From: Sporothrix humicola
Taxonomy: Eukaryota > Ascomycota > Sordariomycetes > Ophiostomatales > Ophiostomataceae
Assembly (NCBI GenBank): GCA_021396245.1
Contig: WNYE01000040.1
Coordinates: 124,001-188,000, forward strand
DNA length: 64,000 bases
Direction: 5' to 3'
Shown: piece by piece, positions 42,001-54,800 of the stretch
How positions within the stretch are numbered: position 1 is the stretch's first letter
Layout: each line of letters opens with the position of its first letter
Notes under the pieces: model-generated
The model's database searches: none
Told to the model about the DNA's origin: nothing
What the model saw: only the letters and a program-made list of their open reading frames with translations
Made by a program: the position numbers and the translations under genes

Positions 42001-45000
42001 CCAAGTGGACGTTTTCCCTGCAAATGCACGACTTATGCATCCCGGCCGGCCAATGGAAATGGTCTGTTCTTTTTTGACAATATTCTGTCATTATTTTTAG
42101 CTTCTTGGGAACCCAAAACCTTGTCCTTGTTTCCCACCCTTTTCCATTATTTCGCCCATCCTTTTGGGTTGCTCTTCTTTCTTACTGATGCTCAGTGACT
42201 TTGTCCATTGCACCTTCTCAATTTTGGTGCATTTGGCGCCCTGGCCTTTTGGCTGGTGCGGCGATATGCTGTATTGGTGGTTAGCTCCTGCCGCAATTGG
42301 GCCCTGGGATTGGCCAATAATCCCCGGAAGGCTGGCCCTGATCAAGTGTGTTCGCTCTTTCCCCTCTCTTTTCTCTTTTCCTCCTCCCTGGACTCACCTT
42401 CCCCCCCTGGTCGTTTTAGTGCTGTAAGTCGCTCCTTCTCCCCCCAACACCACGGCGCGGGTCCTCCTGCCCGCCAGCCGGGCCTTCCTACTGGATGCAG
42501 ATGCACTGACGCCACGCTAAAATGTGCCAGAGTTGTTCCCAAATGTGCAAAAGATGTGCCAAATGTGCCAGGCCCTCACACAAAACTGTGCCAAACACAG
42601 CTGAAGTTTGTTCTCTTGGGAGGTGCGGGTGGATCTTCTTGGGTCTTCTTTCTCTTTTTTATTCGTCTTTTCTCGCCTTTCTCTCTCTTCTCCTCCTAAG
42701 CTCCCAGCTCTGGACCCACTATTTGGCCCGGCAGCGCACTAACTCCGTACCAAACCGAGCCGGCGGGCCCACTCCATAACCTCGAGAAGAATAACAAGAA
42801 GAAAAACAGAGGAAACAGACTCGACAGGAGACAGCCTCCCCACACATCTCTTCGCTTCTTCGATCCCAGGGAGCGCTTCCAAGCCAATCAACACTGCCAG
42901 ACAGACAAGCTTCCAGCAGACCGGTCAAAGGTGCAAGTACCATACACACAGACACATCCAAGCGAGCACAAGCCTCGTGAGTTGTGTCTCGTTTCCGTGT
43001 GCTCACATTACAGTCTTTTCTCTTATTCTTTGACATGAAACCAACGTTCATTGATTTTGACAAGCTCACCGGCAACTGGTTACAATTGCTCACCGTCAGT
43101 CACCGTCACCGCTTTCTTTTCTACTGTCTGCCTCACCGTACTCTTGTACCCGCCGTGGTTCTCCATCTAGAACTGCCCTTACCTGCCTTCTCGTTGTCTT
43201 CCCCGCTGATTTACTCTGCCCTTTCTCCTTTCTCTCCGTTCTCTTTTCTTTTTGCCAATCCCCTCACCTCACTGTTGCGTAAGAGCGCATCCACTTGCCG
43301 GCGGGCGGAATACGCACAACGGAATTCAAACGCTCAGACGACCAAGACCAGCCCTGCCATTTTAGTCCTGAGAATCAGAGCATTAGAGCTTACTTCGAGT
43401 CCAAAAGTATCTCGCATGTCACGTAAATCACGGATACCACGCATATCACGCATGTCGGCCATGCGTCTTTCCAACCCCATGCTTTGCCCTATGGAGCATC
43501 CTATGGAGCCCCTTTTCGAGGATCTCTTCGGGTCTCTTTCTGTTTTCTTTCACTTTCTGTGGTCTTTCTCCAGTATTCTCTCGCCCTTTCCGTCTCTTCC
43601 TGGTCGTCTTCCATTCTCTTTCCGTCCTTTTCCAAGACGATCACCTGTCCATGACCCACGACAAGGACCAAAAGGATCAAGAAAGATCACGGAAAGGACA
43701 AAAAGGGACGAAAGAGACGAAAAGAACCCTACAAGCGCCGTCCATGCTTGCTTTTGCGTATCGACGACGCCATCCGTATCCTCATCCTTGCAAATGCCCA
43801 GCCCATTATCTCACTTGCATCTTGCCCGTGGTGTCCGCCTCGCCTCTTTTTTTGCTTCTCTTTTCTCTTTTTTGTCGTCTTTCCTATCGTCTACCCCGCT
43901 TTCGACATGCTCAAAGTGCGTGCAGCAAACAAGGGAGGCTGGGTGTGCCCATAAAAAACGGTCGTCTTTATCTTCTTTTGTTCTTTCTAGAGTCTTTTTG
44001 TCGTCTCTCTGCTTCCTTTTGATTTCTTTTTTCGTTCTTTTTCAAGTTTCTTCCTCTCTTTTCGGCGAAGCCCAGACCTGGCCTGGCTCGCATGGTAGAC
44101 CAAAAATGGCGTGATATATGAGGAGAAAGAGATCAAAACGAGGGGACAACACCAGCGAGAAGAGGAAGCTTCAACTGTCGATCTCGTTGGCGGGGGCTGG
44201 ACTAACCTATGGACTATGGAGTACTCGTAGCTGTCCAGTATAAGCTTCCCCTCCATCTGGTCTATCGGGTGCACTGTCGTGTCTTTGCCTCCGTGATGCA
44301 AAACTCCCCTGTCCGCATCTGCATCTGCAGATGTAACTGCAACTTGTTGTCTGTTGGATGTGCTGGATGCGTTGGTAGGAAGCCGTCGACATAGTCAGCG
44401 GTCAGCCTGCAAAGGGAGGCGGGAAAGGGCACATGTCGCCACTGGTCCCGGCGTGCAGGTTCAGCTTCGTGGTGTAGACAGAGTAAAGCTCCTCGATTCA
44501 TCCATGCCCTTGATACCAAGGAAGGCGGAAGGAGAAAAAAGGAAAGGAAGAAAGGGAACCTACCCGAATGCTACACCATACCCAAGCGCCATCCCTCTTG
44601 TTGCTTGTCCTGCTGTCTTGTAAACTTTCCGCGTTGTTCCCCGATTGTACCCATGTCATATTGTATGCCAATTCTATTTCAGCGATGCAAGATTCAAATC
44701 TGGACCCCAATTCAGGGCCCCTTTGCCCTGCCGTGCCCTGCACAGGTAACCTTTAATCTTTTCAGTTCTCATCAACGGGATATTTTTATGTTGTCCACCA
44801 ATGCATATCTGTTATAATGTTGTGCTCCATTATGTTGTGGTCAATGCTGTGCTCCGTGTGTCCGTGCTTTTTTTCATAGCTGCGGTCTTTCTTCAACACA
44901 TGAAAAAAAAGTCGACCGGCAAGTGTCAACCGTCAACGGTTCGTACTTTTTTTAGTGCACAAAACTGCCTTGTTCCATGTCAAAAGAGCCCGTGCTTTTG

Positions 45001-48000
45001 GCGGTTTGGCGGGAGGAATTAGTATTATTTTGTTATTGGTATGGAGAACGAGCAAGAGAGATAAGGTTTTTTGATAAACTCACCAAATTAGGCCTCATTA
45101 TTTTGGTACAGTGCGGTCAACAAGGCCGCCAGGGAGCCTTTGAATGGAGCTTGCAAAGACCAAAAACAGGGGAAACAAGATAGTACCGATTTTGGTGCTG
45201 GCTAGCCGGTAGCCTCGCCGACTAACAAGCAAGCGAGAAGAGCGTCAACAGCCGGTGTCTGTGCACTATATTGGTGGCGTTTTCGGGGGGACTACTAACT
45301 CTCGAGTGACGAGTTCATGAGAAGACGAGTCGAAGAGACGAAAGGCTGATCAACAGCACCGGCCTCGTCCAGCTGCACCAGCCTTTTGAGATGCTGTTGC
45401 GAGTGGCCGAGGTCTGGCCTTGGCGAACGACAGCTCAAAAATCAAAGGCCCGGTCGAGGCATTGTATCTTACGATTTCATACGGAGTACTTTGTACATTT
45501 ACCAACCATCTCACAAGTGCAGGTCTTATGCACGGTCCGGTCCCGCCCTTTGTTTGTTGGGAGCCAAGTGCGGGAAAGGGCACAACGGCATAAAGTGTGT
45601 GCATTAACCAGTTATTTGTACATTTCGTATGTTCTCTTGGTGGCACTTGGACCCAAGGGAGACTGATCAGTGAAAAAAGACAGAAAACAGGGACAGGGCC
45701 TAGAAAAATAGCTGCATAAAGGACGAAAAGAAGAGGGAATAGAAAGCAATATGGAGCCCCGGCGCCCTGTGGCCGACCGTCATACTGGAAACATGCACGG
45801 CGGGCAATGCACGACGAATACTTTCCTGGATGCACAATGCCTGCTAGGGCCCGAAACTCGAAAACATAAACGGCCGGAGGGGAGGGTGGCGGGCCAGCAC
45901 CGGAAGAGAGGGAGGTGGGATGACTGCATGAGATGTGCATGGTGTGCATTCTATGTGCAAAAATCATGAAAACACGAAAGCATAAAAAATGGCAGGGGAT
46001 GGCACCAACTTGACTGAATAAGGAAGAATAATGCGCCTCCTGCACCTGTCTGCACAAACGGGGAATAACTTTCCAAACCAGCCTGCTGTCAAAATATGAC
46101 AGAATAAAAATGACCAGACCATTACGTCGTTTTTTCTTTTTCTTATCCTGAGAGAGAAAGAGAGAGAGGCTGGCAAGAGGGGAGAACATGCTGCAGGTCA
46201 GCCCACGAAAGAGGAAGAATCTTGCTGATCCTTTTCTCTTTTCCTCTTCTTTGGGATTCTGGATGAAGGTTGGCCCGCTGGTCTCTCTTTTATTTTCTTC
46301 CTTTTCCCGATACGCGACGAATGGACAAGGTTGTGTGCATCGGGAGACTTTTGCTGGGTTTCTACTGGGTAATTTGCTACGAGTGCTCAATAAGACGTGG
46401 ACCACAATGCCAAGCTCTCGAGTATCGGGAACCTTGTTGCAGCAGCGAGGTTGTATTGCAGGCATTTTAGTTCTGAGTCGGCCCTGTCTCTGGAGTATTT
46501 GTCCCCTGGTTTTGTTTCTGTTCCTCCAATCTGTATCGGATTTTTGGTCTGGCAGGCCTACAAAACAAATACGGATACGCAAATATGGAGAATATCTTGA
46601 GAAAGTCCTTATCAAACACACCGTAAACACTGAGCCACAAAGTATGGAGCCTCTTATTTTGGTTTCCTTTGTCTATGCTTGCAACAAGTGCCGAGTTTGA
46701 CTATCTGATATCGAGGAGCGAAAGGAAAATGACGAAAAAGGAGTCAGAAGAAAGAGGGGAAACTGAGTACTGGGATGGGATTTTCCGTCTGGACTGCTAG
46801 TCGACTCTGGAGATAGGATAGATTGCGGACATTGAAGTGGGTGAGGGTAAGAGCCCATCGACTGCCGAGGGGCCGCCGTGGAGACAGTTCATGCAAAGCA
46901 CCCGGGCACCAAGGGTAAGATGGGAATAAGATACGGACACAGGAAAATACTGGGCCGGGCTGGAACTGGCCCTGGCTACGGCTGAAGCACTACGGATACA
47001 GACGAGTACCCACAGTGTAAAAAGACAAGAGGAAGAAAGAATCACAGTGAGAACTAGGAGAGTTACGATATATGACGGGACATTGGGGTTGTTCTGACAA
47101 AGCGAGGTGCAGAAGAGGCGCGGAATGGACTCGAAAAAAGAAGGAGACTCGAGAAAAAGGGTGCTGGACCAAAAATGACAAAAAAGACAGACAGAGCCGG
47201 TGCTGTCTATCAGTTCTGGATACGGATGGGAGAAGCCGCTGAAAAAAAGTATGGAAAATGGTTGGTAAAAAGTCGACCTGTCATCTTTTATTGAGTTTTT
47301 AGGACAAATGTTTGAGGCAAAAGCCCGTACGAAGGGCAGAGTTCAGGGTTCAGTGACGCAGTCGGATACCTGTATCGTAATATTCAGCAGCTCCGCTGTG
47401 GTTGTTGCAGGCAATCGTCAATTTGTTACCGAATAGAGTTATTTTTCCTCTTCTTATTTGTGTTTTGTGCAGCCCGGCACCTCCATCTTTTTAGTTTGCA
47501 AGTCTTTTTCTGTCTGTATTATTACGCACCCTCCCTCCATTATGCACAAGCCCCAGGCGAATGTAACGCTGTCACCGAGAAAATCGAGGCCCCTGGCCTG
47601 GCCAGCAGCGATCATTTCCAGCGTCTGCCAATAACCTGTCAATATGCTGCCAATGCCATCCAATCGAGGGTGACGCTCGGCAGCAAGCGGTTGGTCAGAC
47701 AGATTTTGGCCTGTCTGACGACCTATCGAACCTGTCGTCTGTCGGTCCGTCCATACGAGTGCGACATTGACGACAAAAACACACGCTGTGATACCCATTT
47801 CGTCCCATTTCCACGCATTCGGGATCGGAATTTGATCTTGCCTTTGACTTATGCGTGGAAAAGCTGTGCCTCGTGGGACAGAAGCACAAAGATCGCCTGT
47901 CGAAGAACGTTTGAGCGATTAATTATTACGAAGAGATCTAGTCCTTGTATTTTGTGTATTTTTTGTCGACTCAAAAGCAAAAGCACGTGTGCGGCTATTG

Positions 48001-48837
48001 TTGAGCACGATTCGCCGGTTTGTTGATTTTGCGGAGCAAATTACGCCATGATCGTTATGATCGTTCGGACAGCCCTCGTTCCCCAGCCAAACGCATCCTT
48101 TCTCTCTCGCTACTCCCTATGTATCCCTACTAAATGCCGTGATCTGTGCGAAGCCGCAGACGGGTGATCCTGGCTGGAGATCACCCGCAACGCAAGTGCA
48201 ATGTCTATTTTGTACCATGTATTCTTGCGCGCAGAGGATAAGAAATGGCGCTGGGAACGAAGGGAAACTCACAGACTGGTGCCCTCCAAGGCGCAGTGGA
48301 CAGGGAACGGGGGCCGAGCGTGCACCCACAGAAAAGGATGGTCCACAGGGGGGGCCAGCAGGAGTCCAAAGCCCGCTGGGTTGCGTTATGGGGGTGGTGT
48401 TCGTCCGCCGTTTCGCTGGTGTTCGTTTCGTTCTTTTCGTTTTGCGAGGAGAGGAGGGGAAGCAGACATGGACAGGGGACAGGGAAGTTGGAAGACAGGA
48501 GACAAGGGAGAGTCAAGGAGGAGTTGATGTGGGGGAAAGGATAAGAAGATACGGGCAGACAACATTGAAAATCAAAAGAAGACGAGAACGAGAATGAATA
48601 CGACCGACGAAAAGAAACAACGCACAAGTATCCTCTCATGATGGGCACAAAAAAACTTGGACGCAAATGTGCAGACGCCGATGCAGATGCAGATGCAAAC
48701 GACGAACATGCAGAGAGCGACATTTGGACAATTCAATCCAATGTTGGTTTTATGTGACGGAAAATATACACAGTACACACAATTTTGTCACAAAATGTGA
48801 CAAAAGTGTCAACAAAATATGATATAAAACACAAAAC

Positions 48838-48877
48838 CTGCACCAAGCTGCAACAGACTGCACCAGCCTGCACCAAA
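48838..48877. repeat. 10-bp period tandem repeat CTGCACCANN x4
   Basis: Four consecutive 10-bp units start CTGCACCA, CTGCAACA, CTGCACCA and CTGCACCA. One turn of helix per unit would place identical faces in phase. Confidence 0.75.
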
Positions 48878-51800
48878 ACCACACAAAACGAAACCAAAAA
48901 AAAGAAACCAAGCTCCCAAAAAGAGACAGACCCTCCACGCCGGGCACCTCCATCTTGTCGTCAGGTCGGCGATCTGACCCCTGTCTGCAGCGGCCTCTCC
49001 CAAAAGATTCTCTGAGTCGTCGCTTTTGGTGATTTTTCTGTTTTCTGGGGCTCTTTGCACTCTCTTTTCAGTGGAGGACTTGGTGTTGGCTGGCGCTGTC
49101 TTTTGGTGCTTCTCCTGTTTTTCGTCTTTCCTTTCTTTTTTCAGTCGACGGTTCCCCACAACTTCTCTCCACACATCCAGTCTACTGCTGCTCCTCTCCT
49201 CTGGCCCTCTCTGGTTCTCTCTGGTCCTCTATTCAATTTGGAATTCATTCGCTCAATCCGGAATAGCGCAAGGCCGGGGTTGTCGTTTTGGCCAGCCCAT
49301 ATTGCTTCTTTCGGCCATTCTGTTCCTTCTTCTGTCTGCTCTCTGAGCCTCTGTGCTTGTGGTTTTGTCGACATCGCCCACCGACGCAAGGGAACACAGC
49401 GTCGTATCAGACCCTGTCAATCCCCTTCTGGCGTCCTTTGTCTTCTGTTGCTTATCCTTCCGTATCTTTTGTAGATACCCATTGATACGAATATTCTCCG
49501 TAATTTTGTCCCTCCGGTCCTGCAGAGCGCACATCTCTGCCATGATGTTCCTGCGTGCCGCCTGCGTGCTGGGACTGCGCCGCGTTGTCGACTTCTGAGA
49601 CTCTGTCAGGAACAGCCGTCTTGCGTCGAGTCTAGAGAGAGATCGAAGAATCGTGAAAAGTGCCTGTAATATCTCCATCGTAGTTGTTGTTGACCTCTGT
49701 ATCGCTCCTTCCATGTTGTGTTGACTGTTATTGTTGCTCTTTCCTCGCGCTCTACAACACTGGTCCGCTCCTTCCTCAATTCCCGGCTCTTACTGGTTCT
49801 TTCCTTTCTTCATCGTTTTCTCGTTCTTCGTTCTTTCCTCGTTTACCTTTCTTTCCCATCCCCCCTCTTTCCTCCGTATCTCTCAGCCACTTCTCAGCCC
49901 GGCCTGGCCCACCCCTTGCGGCCCTCTTCTCTTTTTCTCCTCTTTCATCTTCGCTTTTCCTCATCTCACACACTCTTTTTGCCTCTCTTCTGCCCCAGCT
50001 ATCCTCGCCCGCCCACCCACCATCGAATTTGTTTACCCACTCACACCACACCAAAATCCTCATCCGCTAGCATGGGCGATCCGCCGGCCGAGTCCAGACG
50101 GTTCCGCGGTGCGTTCCCAGCCAGTTAAAACGCGATCTCTCACCCCCTATCGCTCCCAAGCTCACTCTAAGATGGCTTGAGATGGCTCCAAGATGGGGCC
50201 CAAGCCAAGCTCTCATCCCAGCTAGTGTGGCAGCACGAACCGGCGGACGACGACGAACCCGGGCTGCGCAGACTGTTGTGAGGACTGCGTCGGCTGTCTG
50301 CACACCAAAAACTACTAACTACTGCAAATGCAACTGCGGCTGCGGCTACGGCTATCAGGCGTCCTCTCGCTGTGGCCGTCGCTCTCGCTTCTGCCCTTCT
50401 GCCCCGATGCCCCGGCAGCTGAAAAGTCCCGGGAGCTGGGTCCGATTGAGTTTCTCTTCAGGCCCCAAGCCTCCAAAGTCGCCAAAATAGCAGACGATAC
50501 GACGCTGGAGGGCGCTTCCGGGCCATTGGTTGGATCCTTTTTGCCCTTTCCAGCAACACACCCCTGGTCCGTCATTTGCATGTCATTTCAGCTCTTCAGC
50601 ATCTTTTGCACTCGCAAATCCCATCCCTCTGTTTGTTTGTTTTTTCAGGTCACTTGTCCTCACGGTGTATTCCCACTGTTACATTGGCAAGGCCTCACTG
50701 AGCCCCGTCAATTCGGCTGACCCTGGACAGGACCCGTACCACTGTTTCTCCATGAGATTAAGATTGAGATTTGAGATGAATACGACGTTTCGAACGCACT
50801 GCAACTTCAACTTTTTGTCCCTTCATTCCTGTTTGTTCGTTTGTCTCTTTGTCCCTATGTCTTGCCATTGTTTTGTCTTTCCCTGCCCTGACGACACCAA
50901 TGACCTAATAACAAGTCCACGACAGGGTCTGGTACCAAGGATCCTGTTTGACGAATTCTCTTTTCTTCTTCCTTTCGTTATTTCTCGCTTGTTTTCTTCA
51001 TGGGCAGCGTCACATTGTCACATTGTCTATCACATTTATTCTTCGTATTGGTCTGGTTTAATTGCAATTTTGCAAAATTGCCCTTTCTTTTCTTCATGGG
51101 CTTTGGTTTTCACTATTTGTTTTCGTTATTTCGTTATTGTTATTCTCGTTTCTTTTTGCTCTTCTGCTCTCATTATTCATTGTTCATTTTCCTATTCTCC
51201 ACCGTTTGATGTTTGAATAATTGCTCTGTCTCAAAACCGTCGCCTCTAGGCACCGCCACCAGCGCACACGGGTCCTTCTCCCTGTCCGCTTTTCTTCTTG
51301 CAGCATCGTTTTCCAACTGTCGCTTCATGTCATGATTTCTGTCAGTTTTCTTGTCTGCCTTCATGCCCTCTTTTTCAAAATCACAAAATCACAGCGTCAT
51401 ACTTGATCATTCCTGTCATAGTTCCATGTACGCCGCACGCCGCTGCTCCTACGGCCCTTTTCCGTGGCTCGGTGGCTGCAGCATGTGCTCCTCCTCCTCG
51501 CGTTCTAGTTTGCAGGTGCCGTGTCCACGTCCCAGCAGTCTGTCACTTTTTTGCACATCACCTGGGCCCCAGTCACACTTTTTGGGCGTCCTCTCTGGCG
51601 GTGCTCTCTGTTTTTCCCTCTTTCCTTCTCGCCTGTGCGCTCAACAGTGGCTCAATGGCTCTTGTGCCCCCTCCTCTCCCAACCACGCTTGTGTCGTGTG
51701 TCCCCACCCGTGCAGATGATCGGCAGACAGGGGTATTCTGCACAAACCCAGCCCCATATTACGAGAACCCATAACACCGGCCCAAATACACCACACAAGC

Positions 51801-54800
51801 ACTCACAAAATACATTGGTACAAAGCATTAATCCCAAGGAAACAAGCAGCAAGTAGCCGCACACATCGAATATCCCCGCCCTTTCTACGACTGTCTTATG
51901 TCCCTTCCATTCATCATCTTTTTTGTCTACCACACTCTATCTCTACCCCGGCCGCAAATCCCCTGTCCATCATCTGGATTTCGTGATTTGTACCCAGAGC
52001 AACGGTCCAGAAGGGACTTTGATACGGATTTGGTGTGTTAATAAAGAGGGCAAAGTGGTTGGTTGCGTGTGTGGTCTATCATTGTCTTGGACCTGTATCT
52101 GACCCTGAATCTCATTATTGCTCACTATCATCACCGATAACAGCAAGACAAGAAAATGGACATGAAAACCTGTGGATACATCCAGAACAATGGAGTTGCA
52201 GACGAGCGAGAGAGAAAAAACACATCGTGAGTGTCATAGATTTGTGACGTATTCGTTTTGTCTTTGGGTTTTTCTCTCGGCATCTTTTCTCTTTTCGCTT
52301 CGTCTTCGTTTCCCCTCTTCAGTCTCCTCCTCAACGGCATACTCGTTTCGCCTATTTCCCTTTTCTCCTTCCTCATATCCCTCTATTTCGCGCCGCGAGT
52401 CCTTTTATTTCTCCGCCAGTTACCGTTGCTCGCTTTACATAGTATGCCCACCTTTCGTCTGACCTTTGGTGGCTTTTCTCGCTCTGTTCAGTTTCATCCC
52501 TTGCAGGCAGGCAGCCCCCATCCGCCTCCTGGTCTTGCCTGTCAACTGTCACAGGGGAAGGAAAAGGAGTGTGGTCAACGCCAAAACACTCGCTAGGAAC
52601 CAAGAAGTTGGCCAAGACGGAGTCGCCTCCTGCATCTTGTCTCCTGTTTGTTTTGTGACTTTCTCTTGCACTTGCGCCTCCTGCATCATGGTTGCATCTG
52701 GCGACGGCCCTCCCTGTCAGTTCCTGGTGTGGCCCGCACGAAGAATATTTTTCAGTTTGCTTTAGCATCTTAGTATTTTTTATTTCTCCTGTTCCTACTG
52801 AGACATCTGTCAGGTACGAGAGTACTTTGCAGCAAAAAAAGGGACGCGAGACAGGCGCCCACAAAAATTCAGTGAGGAAGAGAAAAAGCAGGAGAATTTG
52901 CTCGACGAGTCTCTTGAAGTTTTTGAAGATACAGGGCAAAAACAAACAAAGTACGAATTGTCGTACGACTTCCAGAAAAGGGAAGCATCAGGGCATAAAA
53001 GTAAAAGGTACGTGACACAAGCGTGAAGAGAAGATTCAAGGAAAATACACGCAAAATACTCCGTCTCATACAGACCAAATAAAAAACTGCGAGAGACAAG
53101 ACAAGCACGGACGCACAAGACATAACAATTGCCCGCACTCGACCAAAACTCGACCAGTCGGGCCACTTCACTCACGCACTTGCGCACCGACCACGGCAGA
53201 GATGACAAGCCGACGAGAAAAGAGGGGGGAGGCAATTACGATAAGGCTATGGAGCCCATGGGAAGTGCTCCCGGGAGCCTGGGCTCCAGTCACACAGCGA
53301 TCGGTACAAAAAGTATATTTACTCAAAAGTCGGTACAACCACACAAACTTCTTACAAAAAAGATGTGCACCAGTCACAAATCCAGATACGAACGTGCATC
53401 GTACAAGAGCCTCGACATGCACGACGCCCATCACACTGCTCCATCGTCCCTATTTGGGCCATTTGACTTCTGAAAACGTCCAAATGCGGTCCGTATTTTG
53501 CCTGTTCTTGTCATTTGTCCCTTCTCACCTGTCGATTCTCGACTGCATTGTGCACTTTTGTACGTGTTGCGTCTTTTATGTCTTTTCCCCTCCTGCATCG
53601 GGCAAAACCCTGGTCATAGATATGGCAAAATATGCGTCGGGATGCATCTGGATGTTGGGAACGCGTCGAGATGCATCTAGGCTTGGACGAAATTCCTGGT
53701 TTTTGGTGTTTACGCTCTGTGCTTGGTGCCTGCAGTGTGCTTCATTTTACGATATGCAGGCACTTGGTTCTTGAGTGTGCTCCGTCTCCGTGCATCGCAT
53801 GAAAGGAGGGGACGGAGAAAAAAAAAGATGAGCGAGACATCAAGAGGCAAAGTCGACGAGAGACATAATCGAGGCAAAGTCAACAAATCGACAGGGTCTC
53901 GAGGGCAAGAAGACCAAGAGTACCAAGAGGGTCAAATATCAGGAGTCGACACAGGAGAGACACCACGCCCTGCCCTGATTCTCTTGTCGATATTCTCTCT
54001 GAGGAGATATCTCTGATGAGGTTGTCTGCTGTGATTTTCTCCTGTCGTCCCTCTCTCGCTCGTCGATTTCCAGGCCCTCTATTTCTTGTTTCTTTGCGTC
54101 CCTGATTCACTGGCTTTCCTATTTTCCTATTCTCCTTGTCGATGTCTCCCCCAAATTGTGCATAACCGTGATCTGCTCTGAGATGGCTGATCCTCCTTTG
54201 CTTTTCCGCCTGTTCTGGCTACCCTTCCTAACGTCTCTCTCTCTAACGTCTCTTTTCAGGGGAGATGTGCTGTTTCCATTTATTTTCCTCCATCACTGGA
54301 GCCTGCCACACGAGGTGTCTCGGCCGGTATCTCTCCCTTTCCATGGGCGTTTCTGGCCCATTTTCCATCACCGGTTGCATTGTATTGTTGAGTCGAGTAC
54401 GATGCAACGATGCAATAATGATGGGCTCATATTCCCACGCAGCTGCTCATCGATACCTCACATCAATATGACACGCCGATGTCATACACAGATGCAACGA
54501 TGAGTCGTTCGTCGTCTGTCATACAAGTAATACGTCGTCCACCATCTGCCCGCAATCCTCAGCCCTGTTCCTTGAGCACGAAAGAATTGCGTGTGCTGCA
54601 CGAACCCAAAGAACGACGATAAAAAAAATAAGAAGAAAAAATTGCAAAAAAGAAAGAAAAAGCACTGAGAACCGAAAATAAACACCCCCTCGGTTTTGGC
54701 ACACCCGTCCCCACTCCACTAACAAAATACACCCCCATGTACACTCCCCCTCCCCTCCTCTCAGCTCTATTAGCTGGTGTGCTTGTCTCTCTGGGGCCCT

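Noticed and set aside
42984..44114. 376-codon plus-strand open frame
   Set aside because: It is a translated CT-rich tract (Ser/Phe/Leu/Pro), with no motif or start context, and such tracts rarely contain stops by chance.
44930..44960. GGTTCGTAC followed by a T-run, resembling the end of a RNA polymerase III gene
   Set aside because: The bases flanking the loop cannot form the T-arm stem, and no upstream A box is present.
45350..46630. 426-codon minus-strand open frame in the gene desert
   Set aside because: The translation is a patchwork of low-complexity and Cys/Pro/Phe-rich stretches, has no domain or consistent codon pattern, and overlaps purine/pyrimidine tracts that are naturally short of stop codons.
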